From: Anaerolineae bacterium
GTDB taxonomy: Bacteria > Chloroflexota > Anaerolineae > JAFGEY01
Direction: 5' to 3'
DNA: 5,639 bases
NCBI GenBank assembly: GCA_016931365.1
Contig: JAFGEY010000099.1
Span: 1-5,639 of the forward strand
Made by a program: the position numbers and the translations under genes. The notes below the pieces were generated by a model. That model did not search any database. It saw only the letters and a program-made list of their open reading frames with translations, and had not been told where the DNA came from. This document shows, piece after piece, positions 1-5,639 of this stretch (position 1 is its first letter; every line of letters begins with the position of its first letter).

Positions 1-471
1 GAGGCCGAGCTGGCCGTGGTGATCGGCAAGCCGGCGCGGCGCGTGTCCAGGCGGGAAGCGCTCGACTGTGTGGCCGGTTACACCTGTTGCAACGACGTCA
101 GCGCGCGCGATCTGCAATTTGGCGACGGGCAGTGGGTGCGTGGCAAGTCGCTGGACACATTCTGCCCGCTCGGCCCGTGGCTGGTCACTGCCGACGAGAT
201 CCCCGATCCGCAAAAGCTGGCCATCAAGAGCACGCTCAACGGGCAAACGATGCAGAATTCGAACACGCTGGAGATGATTTTCGACGTGGCGACGCTGATC
301 GAATTTGCCAGCCAGGCCTTCACTCTGCTCCCCGGCGACGTGATCGCCACTGGCACGCCCGACGGCGTCGGTGTGTTCCGCAAGCCGCCGCTGTTTATGA
401 AGCATGGCGACACGATTACGATCGAGATTGAAAAGATCGGCCAGTTGACCAACACCTGCGTCGAGGAATAA
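1..471 (+). CDS. FAH-family hydrolase/isomerase, C-terminal part (5' end outside window)
   Basis: The frame is open from base 1, so the gene begins upstream; 156 residues are visible, about half of the 280-290 usual for the family. Members are cytosolic, Mg/Mn-dependent enzymes that hydrolyse or isomerise diketo acids, for example fumarylpyruvate or 2,4-diketo-3-deoxy-sugar acids. Seen directly: [10 protein letters not shown] at the very start, whose two Glu (1 and 3) match the family's metal ligands; NDVSARD with the third expected ligand, Asp32; RGKS with Lys49; [12 protein letters not shown] at 52-63; [15 protein letters not shown] at 110-124; and the [10 protein letters not shown] ending typical of the fold. 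All expected metal ligands are present, so an active enzyme is likely. The next gene starts 11 bases after the stop, suggesting one transcript with the downstream dehydrogenase. Family assignment is very sure; the substrate is not. The UxaA-type dehydratase nearby favours a sugar-acid breakdown product over an aromatic one. Confidence 0.95.
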   Translation, partial: EAELAVVIGKPARRVSRREALDCVAGYTCCNDVSARDLQFGDGQWVRGKSLDTFCPLGPWLVTADEIPDPQKLAIKSTLNGQTMQNSNTLEMIFDVATLIEFASQAFTLLPGDVIATGTPDGVGVFRKPPLFMKHGDTITIEIEKIGQLTNTCVEE

Positions 472-482
472 AAGGGCTGACC

Positions 483-1466
483 ATGGCCGTCGATACCTTT
501 TTTGTGACCGGCGCGATGGGCTGCATCGGCGCGTGGACGCTGCGCCGCCTGGTGCGAGCTGGGGTGCGCGTCGTCGCCTTTGACTTGTCCGGCGATCCGC
601 GTCGCCTGCGCCTGCTGATGGACGACGACGAACTGGCGCAAATCACCTTTGTCCGAGGCGACATCACTGACCTCGAACAGGTCAAATTGTTGATTGAGCG
701 CTATGGCGTGACCCACGTGATCCACCTCGCCGCGCTGCAAGTGCCGGCCTGCAAGGCCGATCCCTCGCTCGGCGCGCGGGTTAATGTGGTCGGCGCGGCC
801 AACGTCTTTGAGGCCGTGCGGCAATCTGAGACCCGTTCTGCGGGAAGGGTGCGCGGGCTGGCTTATGCCAGCTCGGTCGCCGCACTGGGGCCGACCTCGT
901 TTTACGACCACTTTCCACTGCCCGACGATGCGCCGTTGCGCCCCGACACGCTGTATGGCGCGTTCAAGCTGGCTGACGAGCACCTGGCTCGCGTTTACTG
1001 GCAGGACTGGCAGGTCGGCAGCGTGGGGCTGCGTCCGTACATTGTCTACGGGGTGGGGCGCGATCAGGGCATGACCTCCGATCTACCTCAGGCGATCCTG
1101 GCAGCGGCGCGGGGCAAGCCGTATCACATCCGTTTCGGCGGACCGGTGGCGCTGCAATACGCCGACGATGTGGCGCAGATGTTCATCGGGGCGGCGCGGG
1201 CCGAATATTGTGGTGCGATGGCACTGAACATTCGCAATGACGTGATCGATGTGGGCGAGTTTGTTCGGCTGCTGAAAGTGATGGTGCCCGGCGCGCAGAT
1301 CACCTATGAACCGGACTCGGCCTTGCCCTTCCCCGCCAATCTGGACGACCGCGGTCTGCGCGGGCTGCTGGGTGAGGTGCCGCATACGCCGCTGGAACAG
1401 GCGATTGGCGAAACGCTCGAGATGTTCAGGGCGTTGTCGGCAAAGGGGCAGATCGAATCCGTGTAG
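483..1466 (+). CDS. Extended SDR, NAD-dependent epimerase/dehydratase family oxidoreductase
   Basis: This 327-residue cytosolic protein is a complete extended short-chain dehydrogenase/reductase. The Rossmann domain shows the GxxGxxG loop as GAMGCIG (10-16), an acidic Asp34 after beta-2 that favours NAD over NADP, Asp60 in the GDITD adenine-contact motif, HLAA (81-84), Asn101, Ser131 in YASSV, and the catalytic pair Tyr158/Lys162 in YGAFK. The substrate-side region follows, with LRPYIVYGVGRDQG (183-196), then a C-terminal lobe to residue 327. All catalytic residues are intact. The ATG at 483 has a purine-rich AAAGGG six bases upstream and lies 11 bases after the FAH stop, so the two are probably co-transcribed. 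Relatives are usually annotated only as NAD-dependent epimerase/dehydratase. Beside FAH and UxaA-type genes, I infer oxidation of a sugar, lactone or keto-deoxy acid intermediate rather than nucleotide-sugar epimerisation, but the sequence does not decide this. Confidence 0.93.
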   Translation: MAVDTFFVTGAMGCIGAWTLRRLVRAGVRVVAFDLSGDPRRLRLLMDDDELAQITFVRGDITDLEQVKLLIERYGVTHVIHLAALQVPACKADPSLGARVNVVGAANVFEAVRQSETRSAGRVRGLAYASSVAALGPTSFYDHFPLPDDAPLRPDTLYGAFKLADEHLARVYWQDWQVGSVGLRPYIVYGVGRDQGMTSDLPQAILAAARGKPYHIRFGGPVALQYADDVAQMFIGAARAEYCGAMALNIRNDVIDVGEFVRLLKVMVPGAQITYEPDSALPFPANLDDRGLRGLLGEVPHTPLEQAIGETLEMFRALSAKGQIESV

Positions 1467-1474
1467 GCTGTCAT

Positions 1475-1948
1475 ATGAAACTATACCACATTGTTCCGCA
1501 AGAGATGAGAGGAACCATTCTATACCCTTTGAACCGGATGCAAGAGGTCTTTCCAGAGATTTACGAACAGGAGCGACAAAAATATGCCGGCCGCGAAGAG
1601 GTGGCGGCCACATACATCCCCGTTCTCAACTGTCACTGGGTCGATGTGGTCCAGATGTTTGCCGTGCCGACCCATGTGATCCAGAGACGCCAACAACTCA
1701 GGGGTGGGAAGCCACTCCGCTTTTTCGAGATCGAGAGTGACAGACTGGATCAATTTAGGCTCTGTGCTTGGCTCGACGACTTTGTGTTGTTTGGCCCGCA
1801 TTTGCCCGTTGATCGGGTTTCGCCAGAGAGCGAGGCACTGTTTGAGCGGAGACTGAGAGAACAGGGTTCGGCGCGGCTTTTTATCTACCTGCCACACATT
1901 CTCTATCAGAGAGAGATTGATGTATCTGCGTGTCGGATCGTTGTTTAA
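1475..1948 (+). CDS. Conserved-looking hypothetical protein, 157 aa, function unknown
   Basis: I do not recognise a characterised family, although the N-terminal pattern LYHIVP then LYPLN resembles uncharacterised bacterial proteins I have seen. The product is soluble-looking, with no signal peptide or membrane segment. Distinct motifs are LYHIVP (3-8), LYPLN (16-20), YAGREEV (37-43), IPVLNCHWVDVV (48-59), LRFFEI (81-86) and RLFIYLPHILY (134-144). The first half looks more motif-rich than the charged second half. The ATG lies 8 bases after the dehydrogenase stop, with only a weak AGG at 1465-1467 in front of it, so translation may depend on the upstream gene. By hand count GC is about 52%, against about 65% in sampled lines of neighbouring genes, which suggests separate acquisition. 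An uninterrupted frame ending just before an AT-rich gap supports a real gene. The early Tyr-His and compact size loosely recall ADP-ribosyltransferase-like folds, but no catalytic motif can be assigned. Confidence 0.8.
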   Translation: MKLYHIVPQEMRGTILYPLNRMQEVFPEIYEQERQKYAGREEVAATYIPVLNCHWVDVVQMFAVPTHVIQRRQQLRGGKPLRFFEIESDRLDQFRLCAWLDDFVLFGPHLPVDRVSPESEALFERRLREQGSARLFIYLPHILYQREIDVSACRIVV

Positions 1949-2005
1949 AGATCGTATTGCATAATTAGAGATAAAATAAAACCATCAACAGGAGAAATCG
2001 TTGCC
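1949..2005 (+). promoter_or_regulatory. AT-rich intergenic gap, possible promoter for the dehydratase gene
   Basis: This gap is conspicuously AT-rich in an otherwise GC-rich window. It contains two hexamers matching the bacterial -10 consensus at five of six positions: CATAAT at 1960-1965 and TAAAAT at 1972-1977. No convincing -35 box sits 16-18 bases upstream of either; TTGTTT at 1941-1946 is only 13 bases from the first. A promoter here would make the dehydratase gene the head of its own transcript, but read-through from the upstream genes is equally possible. The call is weak because AT-rich spacers produce -10 matches by chance. Confidence 0.25.
1990..1994 (+). promoter_or_regulatory. Ribosome binding site (AGGAG) fixing the GTG start of the dehydratase
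   Basis: AGGAG stands 11 bases before the GTG at 2006, a slightly long but usable spacing. The nearer TTG at 2001 and the ATG at 2012 are both out of the dehydratase frame, so GTG 2006 is the only sensible start in this region. The reading frame matches the N-terminal SAF domain almost from that codon. Confidence 0.7.
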
Positions 2006-3556
2006 GTGAACGCATGCATCCCTCTCGAACAGGTCGCCATCCATCTTCATCCCGCCGATGATGTCGCCATCGCCAGGTTCGATCTCCAGTCCGGCATCAG
2101 CCTCGACTGCCACGGCGGCGGGCAGATCGAAACGCGGCAGGCCATCCCCGGAGGGCACAAGGTCGCCCTGTGCGCCGTCGACGCGGGCGGGCCGGTGCGC
2201 CGCTACGGGCAGGTCATCGGTTTTGCCACACAGCCCATCGCGCCCGGCGATCACGTCCACAGCCACAACCTGGGCATGGGCCAGGTTGAGCACGACTACG
2301 CCTTTGGCGTGGACGTGCAGCCGGTCGGCCTGGTGCCGGAAGGCCAGCGGCGCACCTTTATGGGCTACCACCGCCCGGATGGCCGCGTGGGCACGCGCAA
2401 CACGATTGCCGTCATATCCAGCGTCAACTGCTCCGCCGACGCGGCCTGGAAAATCGCTCGCCACTTTACGCCGGAGCGCCTGAGCGCGTATCCTAATGTC
2501 GACGGCGTGATCGCGTTGGTGCATCAAAGCGGGTGCAGTTTTCGCCTGGGCGGCGACGATTATATGATGCTCCAGCGCACATTGGCCGGCATGGCGACCC
2601 ATCCCAACGTCGGCGGGTATCTGTTCGTTGGCCTGGGCTGCGAGACCAACCAGATCGGCGACGTTGTCGCTGCCTACGGCCTCAAAGGGCTGCCGTCCGA
2701 CCCGCCGGCCGGACTGGCGATCCAGGATGGGGGCGGCCTGCGCAAGACTGTCGCGGCGGGCATTGCCGCCGTCGAAGCGATGCTTCCGGTGGTCAACCGG
2801 GCACAGCGCGCGCCGCAGCCCATTTCCGGACTGACCCTGGCCCTGCACTGCGGGGGATCGGACGGTTGGTCGGGCGTGACGGCCAACCCGACGCTCGGCC
2901 TGATGTCGGATGAACTGGTGCGTCAGGGCGGCGCGGTGCTGCTCGGCGAGGTGCCCGAAATTTATGGCGCGGAGCAGTTGCTCACCCGGCGGGCGGTCAG
3001 CCGCGAGGTCGGCGAAAAGCTGTTGGCACAAATTCGCTGGTGGGAGGCGTACGCAGCGCGCATCGGCGCCGAGATCGACAACAATCCCAGCCCCGGCAAC
3101 AAAAAGGGCGGCCTGACCACGATCTATGAAAAATCGCTCGGCGCAATTGCCAAAGGCGGCCACACGCCGCTGACCGGCGTCTACGAGTATGCCGAGCGGG
3201 TGACGGCGCGCGGCGTCGGGGTGATGAACACGCCCGGCAACGACTGGATCGGCCTCACCGGGCAGGTGGCGGGTGGCTGCAACTTGATCGTCTTTACCAC
3301 CGGGCGCGGATCGGTGCTCGGCTTCAAGCCCGCGCCGGTGATCAAGGTCAGCACCAACACGCCCATATATGAGCGGATGGCGGACGATATGGACCTCAAC
3401 GCGGGCCAAATCCTCGACGGCGTGCCGATGCAGCAAGTGGCCGACGATCTGCTCGACCTGGTTGTTGCCGTCGCCTCCGGGCAGCGTTCCAAGAGCGAGG
3501 CGCAGGATGTGGGCGAGCTGTCCTTTTGCCCGTGGAGTTTGGGAGGAGTGCTATAA
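2006..3556 (+). CDS. UxaA-family sugar-acid dehydratase (altronate/galactarate dehydratase type), SAF plus catalytic domain in one chain
   Basis: The 516-residue protein matches the full-length altronate/galactarate dehydratase family, metal-dependent cytosolic enzymes that remove water from aldonic or aldaric acids to give 2-keto-3-deoxy acids. An N-terminal SAF domain (about 8-105; PGDHVHSHNLG at 80-90) is followed by the catalytic region. Family hallmarks are GYHRPDGRVGTRN (120-132), SSVNCSAD (138-145), YPNVDGVIALVHQSGC (162-177), GLGCETNQ (209-216), HCGGSDGWSGVTANP (281-295), NPSPGNKKGGLTTIYEKSLG (360-379), the MNTPGNDW region (407-414), TTGRGSVLGFKPAPVIKVST (431-450) and DDMDLNAGQ (460-468). 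Cysteines 142, 177, 212 and 282 lie in the conserved blocks. Nothing is missing or frameshifted. Some relatives, such as the sulfolactate sulfo-lyase SuyA/SuyB, split the two domains into separate genes; here they are fused. Substrate specificity (altronate, galactarate or another acid) cannot be read from these motifs. The FAH and SDR genes upstream suggest a shared catabolic route. Confidence 0.93.
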   Translation: MNACIPLEQVAIHLHPADDVAIARFDLQSGISLDCHGGGQIETRQAIPGGHKVALCAVDAGGPVRRYGQVIGFATQPIAPGDHVHSHNLGMGQVEHDYAFGVDVQPVGLVPEGQRRTFMGYHRPDGRVGTRNTIAVISSVNCSADAAWKIARHFTPERLSAYPNVDGVIALVHQSGCSFRLGGDDYMMLQRTLAGMATHPNVGGYLFVGLGCETNQIGDVVAAYGLKGLPSDPPAGLAIQDGGGLRKTVAAGIAAVEAMLPVVNRAQRAPQPISGLTLALHCGGSDGWSGVTANPTLGLMSDELVRQGGAVLLGEVPEIYGAEQLLTRRAVSREVGEKLLAQIRWWEAYAARIGAEIDNNPSPGNKKGGLTTIYEKSLGAIAKGGHTPLTGVYEYAERVTARGVGVMNTPGNDWIGLTGQVAGGCNLIVFTTGRGSVLGFKPAPVIKVSTNTPIYERMADDMDLNAGQILDGVPMQQVADDLLDLVVAVASGQRSKSEAQDVGELSFCPWSLGGVL

Positions 3557-3574
3557 GTATGTACAAAGCGATCC

Positions 3575-3648
3575 CCAAGTGGCGGGTAAGAAACCCGCCC
3601 TACCCCGAACCGGGTGCGAGTAGGGTGGCTTTCCAAAGCCGCCAAGTG
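3575..3648. repeat. Array of three stem-loops flanked by a CCAAGTG direct repeat; REP/MITE-like element or terminator region
   Basis: Three inverted repeats stand in a row. The first is GGCGGGT (3581-3587) pairing with ACCCGCC (3593-3599) over a 5-base loop. The second is CCCTAC (3598-3603) pairing with GTAGGG (3620-3625), enclosing a small CCCG/CGGG hairpin (3604-3614). The third is GGTGGCTT (3624-3631) pairing with AAGCCGCC (3636-3643) over a 4-base loop with one G-T pair. Neighbouring stems share a few bases, so they may form alternative structures. A 7-base direct repeat CCAAGTG brackets the block at 3575-3581 and 3642-3648, overlapping the outermost stem bases. The block fills most of the dehydratase/ABC-F spacer. 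There is no T-run after any stem, so it is not a classical intrinsic terminator, but it may protect the mRNA 3' end or mark a transcript boundary. Similar palindromes recur between genes in some Chloroflexota, from memory. Confidence 0.75.
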
Positions 3649-3666
3649 CCACAATGAGAGAACTTG

Positions 3667-5310
3667 ATGAGCCTCATTCGTTTCGAAAACGTATCGAAAT
3701 ATTACGACGATCTGCCTGTTTTGCGTGAGGTCTATTTTCACCTCGACGAAGGCGACCGCGTTGGGCTGATCGGCAAAAATGGCACCGGCAAGACCACGCT
3801 GCTCAAGTTGATCCTCGGCCAGGAAGCACCGACCGAAGGCGAGGTGGCCCTCGATCAAGGCCTTCAGATTGGCTACTTTAGCCAGTTTTCCACCCTCGAC
3901 GGTGGGCGATCGATCTGGCAGACGCTCGACGATCTGTTTGCCGACCTTCACGCGATCGAAGAGGAACTGCTCGAGGTCGAGATCGCGCTGGAAGAGGGCC
4001 CCGACAAGGTCGAGATGGATCGCCTGCTGCACCGACAGGCGGCGCTGATCGAGACGATGAACCGTCGCGGCGGGTGGACCTATCAAAACGAGATCGACAC
4101 CGCACTGACCCGGCTGGGCTTCAACGAAGTGTACCGCACCTGTCCCGTCGATCAGCTTTCCGGCGGCTGGCGCAACCGCGCCGCGCTGTCCAAGATTCTG
4201 CTGCAAGCGCCCGACGTACTGCTGATGGACGAGCCGACCAATTTCCTCGACATCGAAGGGCTGGACTGGCTGGAAGAGTATTTTGCCAAGCATCGCGGCG
4301 CGCTGATCGTCGTTTCCCACGACCGTCATTTCCTCGATCGGGTGGTCAACCGCGTGGTCGAGGTGGAAAACTATCACCTTCAAGAGTACAGCGGCGGCTT
4401 TGCCGACTATGTCCGGGAAAAGCCGTTTCGCCTCAAAACGTTGGAGCGGCAGTTCCAGCACGAAGAGGAACTGCTCACCTATGAGGCCGAGGCCATCGCC
4501 GACCGGCGCGAGGCGGCCAAAAATCCGAGCCAGGCGCTCAAGCGCAAGCTGGCGGGCATCAAAAAAGAGGTTCAGCCCCGTCCCGTCGACCGGATTGTGA
4601 CCGACATTTACGAGGGGTTGCAGGTCAGCAACAAGCTTTGCCGGGTGGAGGCCATTGCCAAATCCTACGGCGACCAGGTGTTGTTTCGCGATCTGTATTT
4701 CGAGGTGCAGCGCGGCGATCGCATCGCCATCATCGGCCCGAATGGTTGCGGCAAGACGACGCTGCTGCGCGCGCTGACTCAAAGTGAGGAGCCCCTGGGG
4801 GCGGAACGCGCCTTCGATGCGGGGCGGGTGGCGTGGGCCAAATCCGCCGATCTCATCTATTACAACGAGGTCTTTGAAAATCTCGATCTAAACGATACGG
4901 TCACGCACGCGGTCAACGTCGTTGGCCTGGCCTACGCCGCGCCACGTAAAAAGGTCAATCGGTTTCTCGAATTGATGCGTTTTTCGGAGCTTGATTTGCA
5001 GCAGCGCATCGGCACCCTGTCGGGCGGGCAGCGGGCGCGGGTGGCGCTGGCGCAGTGCCTGCTCTCCGGCGCGTCGGTGATCGTGCTCGACGAGCCGACC
5101 AATCACCTCGATCTGACCAGCACGCAGGTCATGGAGCGCGCATTGATACATTTTCCTGGCGCCGTGGTGGTGGTCAGCCACGACCGCTTTTTCATCGACA
5201 AGGTGGCGACGCGGCTGTTGATCTTTGAAGGCCAGGGGCGCGTGCGCGAGGTCGCCGGCAACTGGACGCTGTGGCAGGCGAGTTTGGATAAGAAACTGGA
5301 CATCGATTAG
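3667..5310 (+). CDS. ABC-F family ATPase (ribosome-associated translation factor type)
   Basis: The 547-residue protein has two ABC ATPase domains in one chain and no membrane segment, the layout of ABC-F proteins (EttA, Uup, YbiT, YfmR), which bind the ribosomal E site and relieve stalled translation; some confer antibiotic resistance. Domain 1 has Walker A GKNGTGKTT (36-44), signature LSGGW (164-168), Walker B LLMDEPTN (185-192) and SHDR (217-220). An acidic, helical arm-like insertion lies at about 88-130. The interdomain linker, charged and probably helical, spans about 245-320. Domain 2 has GPNGCGKTT (357-365), LSGGQ (451-455), IVLDEPTNH (472-480) and SHDR (504-507). Both catalytic glutamates (189, 476) are present, so both sites should hydrolyse ATP. 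There is no C-terminal extension. I prefer ATG 3667, six bases after GAGAG, over the in-frame TTG just before it. The stem-loop array upstream separates it from the catabolic genes. Exact subfamily is undecided. Confidence 0.95.
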   Translation: MSLIRFENVSKYYDDLPVLREVYFHLDEGDRVGLIGKNGTGKTTLLKLILGQEAPTEGEVALDQGLQIGYFSQFSTLDGGRSIWQTLDDLFADLHAIEEELLEVEIALEEGPDKVEMDRLLHRQAALIETMNRRGGWTYQNEIDTALTRLGFNEVYRTCPVDQLSGGWRNRAALSKILLQAPDVLLMDEPTNFLDIEGLDWLEEYFAKHRGALIVVSHDRHFLDRVVNRVVEVENYHLQEYSGGFADYVREKPFRLKTLERQFQHEEELLTYEAEAIADRREAAKNPSQALKRKLAGIKKEVQPRPVDRIVTDIYEGLQVSNKLCRVEAIAKSYGDQVLFRDLYFEVQRGDRIAIIGPNGCGKTTLLRALTQSEEPLGAERAFDAGRVAWAKSADLIYYNEVFENLDLNDTVTHAVNVVGLAYAAPRKKVNRFLELMRFSELDLQQRIGTLSGGQRARVALAQCLLSGASVIVLDEPTNHLDLTSTQVMERALIHFPGAVVVVSHDRFFIDKVATRLLIFEGQGRVREVAGNWTLWQASLDKKLDID

Positions 5311-5329
5311 CACGGATAAACACAGATTT
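5311..5329. repeat. CACGGATAAACACAGATTT motif, likely piece of a dispersed intergenic repeat
   Basis: Immediately after the ABC-F stop, CACGGAT and CACAGAT occur ten bases apart, giving a short imperfect tandem pair. From memory, strings of this kind (CACGGATAAACAC...) are scattered between genes in many environmental bacterial genomes. Only one short copy is in the window, so repetition within this genome cannot be shown here. Confidence 0.4.
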
Positions 5330-5332
5330 CTA

Positions 5333-5338
5333 AAGGAG
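5333..5338 (+). promoter_or_regulatory. Strong ribosome binding site (AAGGAG) for the GNAT gene
   Basis: AAGGAG lies six bases before the ATG at 5345, near-ideal spacing and the best Shine-Dalgarno match in the window. It settles the start of the truncated last gene and implies efficient independent initiation. Confidence 0.8.
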
Positions 5339-5344
5339 AGGGCA

Positions 5345-5639
5345 ATGTCAGAAGAACTGCCGGGAAAAATTGTGGTCTATGATCCGTCGATGGCGGCGCA
5401 GGTCGCTCAAATGTTCAACGATTTTGACTCATTGTGGCCGGGCGGGTTCACCGGCGGCATCCCCTTTGACGCGCAGCGCGTCCACGACTGGCTGGACAAA
5501 ACCACGGCGCTCGCCGATCTGATCGCTATGGACGACGAGGGCGCGCCGGTCGGTTACTGCGGTCTCTACCCGCACTGGCGCGACGAGGGCGCATGTTACG
5601 TGACCATCCTCGGCGTGACGCCGCGCGTCAAGGGCGGCA
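5345..5639 (+). CDS. GNAT-like N-acetyltransferase, N-terminal part (3' end outside window)
   Basis: Ninety-eight codons are visible before the window ends. The segment fits the first half of a GNAT acetyltransferase, a cytosolic enzyme that moves an acetyl group from acetyl-CoA to an amine. An N-terminal helix region covers about 14-30. The strand LADLIAMDDEGAPVGYCGLY (56-75) matches beta-3 and beta-4. Next comes YVTILGVTPRVKGG (85-98), where strand beta-4/5 normally runs into the acetyl-CoA pyrophosphate loop (motif A, R/Q-x-x-G-x-G/A); the window stops inside that loop. The WPGGFTGGIPFD stretch (31-42) is not a general GNAT feature and may belong to the substrate side. The ATG has the strong ribosome binding site noted above and lies 34 bases after the ABC-F stop, so the two may be co-transcribed. 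Substrate unknown; the GNAT call rests on partial sequence. A longer multidomain protein is possible. Confidence 0.72.
   Translation, partial: MSEELPGKIVVYDPSMAAQVAQMFNDFDSLWPGGFTGGIPFDAQRVHDWLDKTTALADLIAMDDEGAPVGYCGLYPHWRDEGACYVTILGVTPRVKGG

Noticed and set aside
78..983. A 301-codon minus-strand frame across the FAH and SDR genes
   Set aside because: Both plus-strand genes are unambiguous, and the antisense frame crosses their junction with no recognisable domain.
1936..1955. GATCGT direct repeat (1936-1941 and 1950-1955) as an operator
   Set aside because: Six-base direct repeats 14 bases apart occur easily by chance, and the first copy lies inside the end of a coding sequence. No dyad symmetry supports a binding site.
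1985..3436. A 483-codon minus-strand frame opposite the dehydratase gene
   Set aside because: The plus-strand frame carries all the UxaA-family motifs. The antisense product is His/Arg/Ala-rich with no motifs, a typical shadow of a GC-rich gene.
3581..3643. Intrinsic terminator after the dehydratase gene
   Set aside because: The stems are GC-rich, but none is followed by a T-run on either strand, so a classical rho-independent terminator is not supported. The block is listed as a repeat instead.
3575..3648. CRISPR-like array
   Set aside because: There are only two 7-base direct copies, the structure between them is palindromic, and there are no regular spacers or nearby cas genes.
3181..4782. 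A 533-codon open frame on the minus strand spanning the end of the dehydratase, the spacer and most of the ABC-F gene
   Set aside because: It lies opposite two strongly recognisable genes and crosses the stem-loop spacer. Its translation shows no known family motif. Long antisense frames are expected opposite GC-rich codons.
1..5639. Defence or toxin-antitoxin system around the unknown 157-residue protein
   Set aside because: No partner gene of suitable size adjoins it. The neighbours are metabolic enzymes, and no nuclease, kinase or antitoxin-like motif is visible.

Overview
The window looks like an ordinary bacterial chromosome segment from a GC-rich genome, roughly 60-65% GC in the lines I counted by hand. 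All genes are on the + strand and packed tightly. Protein families, GC content and the palindromic GGCGGGT...ACCCGCC spacer suggest an environmental bacterium, possibly of the Chloroflexota (Anaerolineae-like). That placement is an impression from remembered relatives, not something the sequence proves.

Layout: (1) bases 1-471 hold the C-terminal half of a fumarylacetoacetate-hydrolase (FAH) family enzyme, cut by the window start. (2) 483-1466 is an extended short-chain dehydrogenase/epimerase, 11 bases downstream. (3) 1475-1948 is a 157-residue protein of unknown function with clearly lower GC. (4) An AT-rich 57-base gap carries a good ribosome binding site and perhaps a promoter. (5) 2006-3556 is a single-chain UxaA-family sugar-acid dehydratase (SAF domain plus catalytic domain) with a GTG start. 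(6) A 107-base spacer at 3557-3666 holds three consecutive stem-loops flanked by a 7-base direct repeat. (7) 3667-5310 is a two-domain ABC-F ATPase. (8) A short spacer carries a CACGGATAAACACAGAT motif and a strong ribosome binding site. (9) 5345 to the window end is the start of a GNAT-like acetyltransferase, cut by the window edge.

The FAH hydrolase, the dehydrogenase and the UxaA-type dehydratase are a set expected in oxidative catabolism of a sugar acid: dehydration to a 2-keto-3-deoxy acid, oxidation to a diketo acid, then C-C hydrolysis to pyruvate or a similar product. The substrate cannot be read from the sequence. The ABC-F and GNAT genes look functionally unrelated and follow a probable transcription boundary at the stem-loop array.

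I found no convincing new multi-gene system, tRNA, rRNA, CRISPR array or transposase. The points most worth a second look are the unknown 157-residue protein, the stem-loop array with its flanking repeats, and the inferred sugar-acid route.
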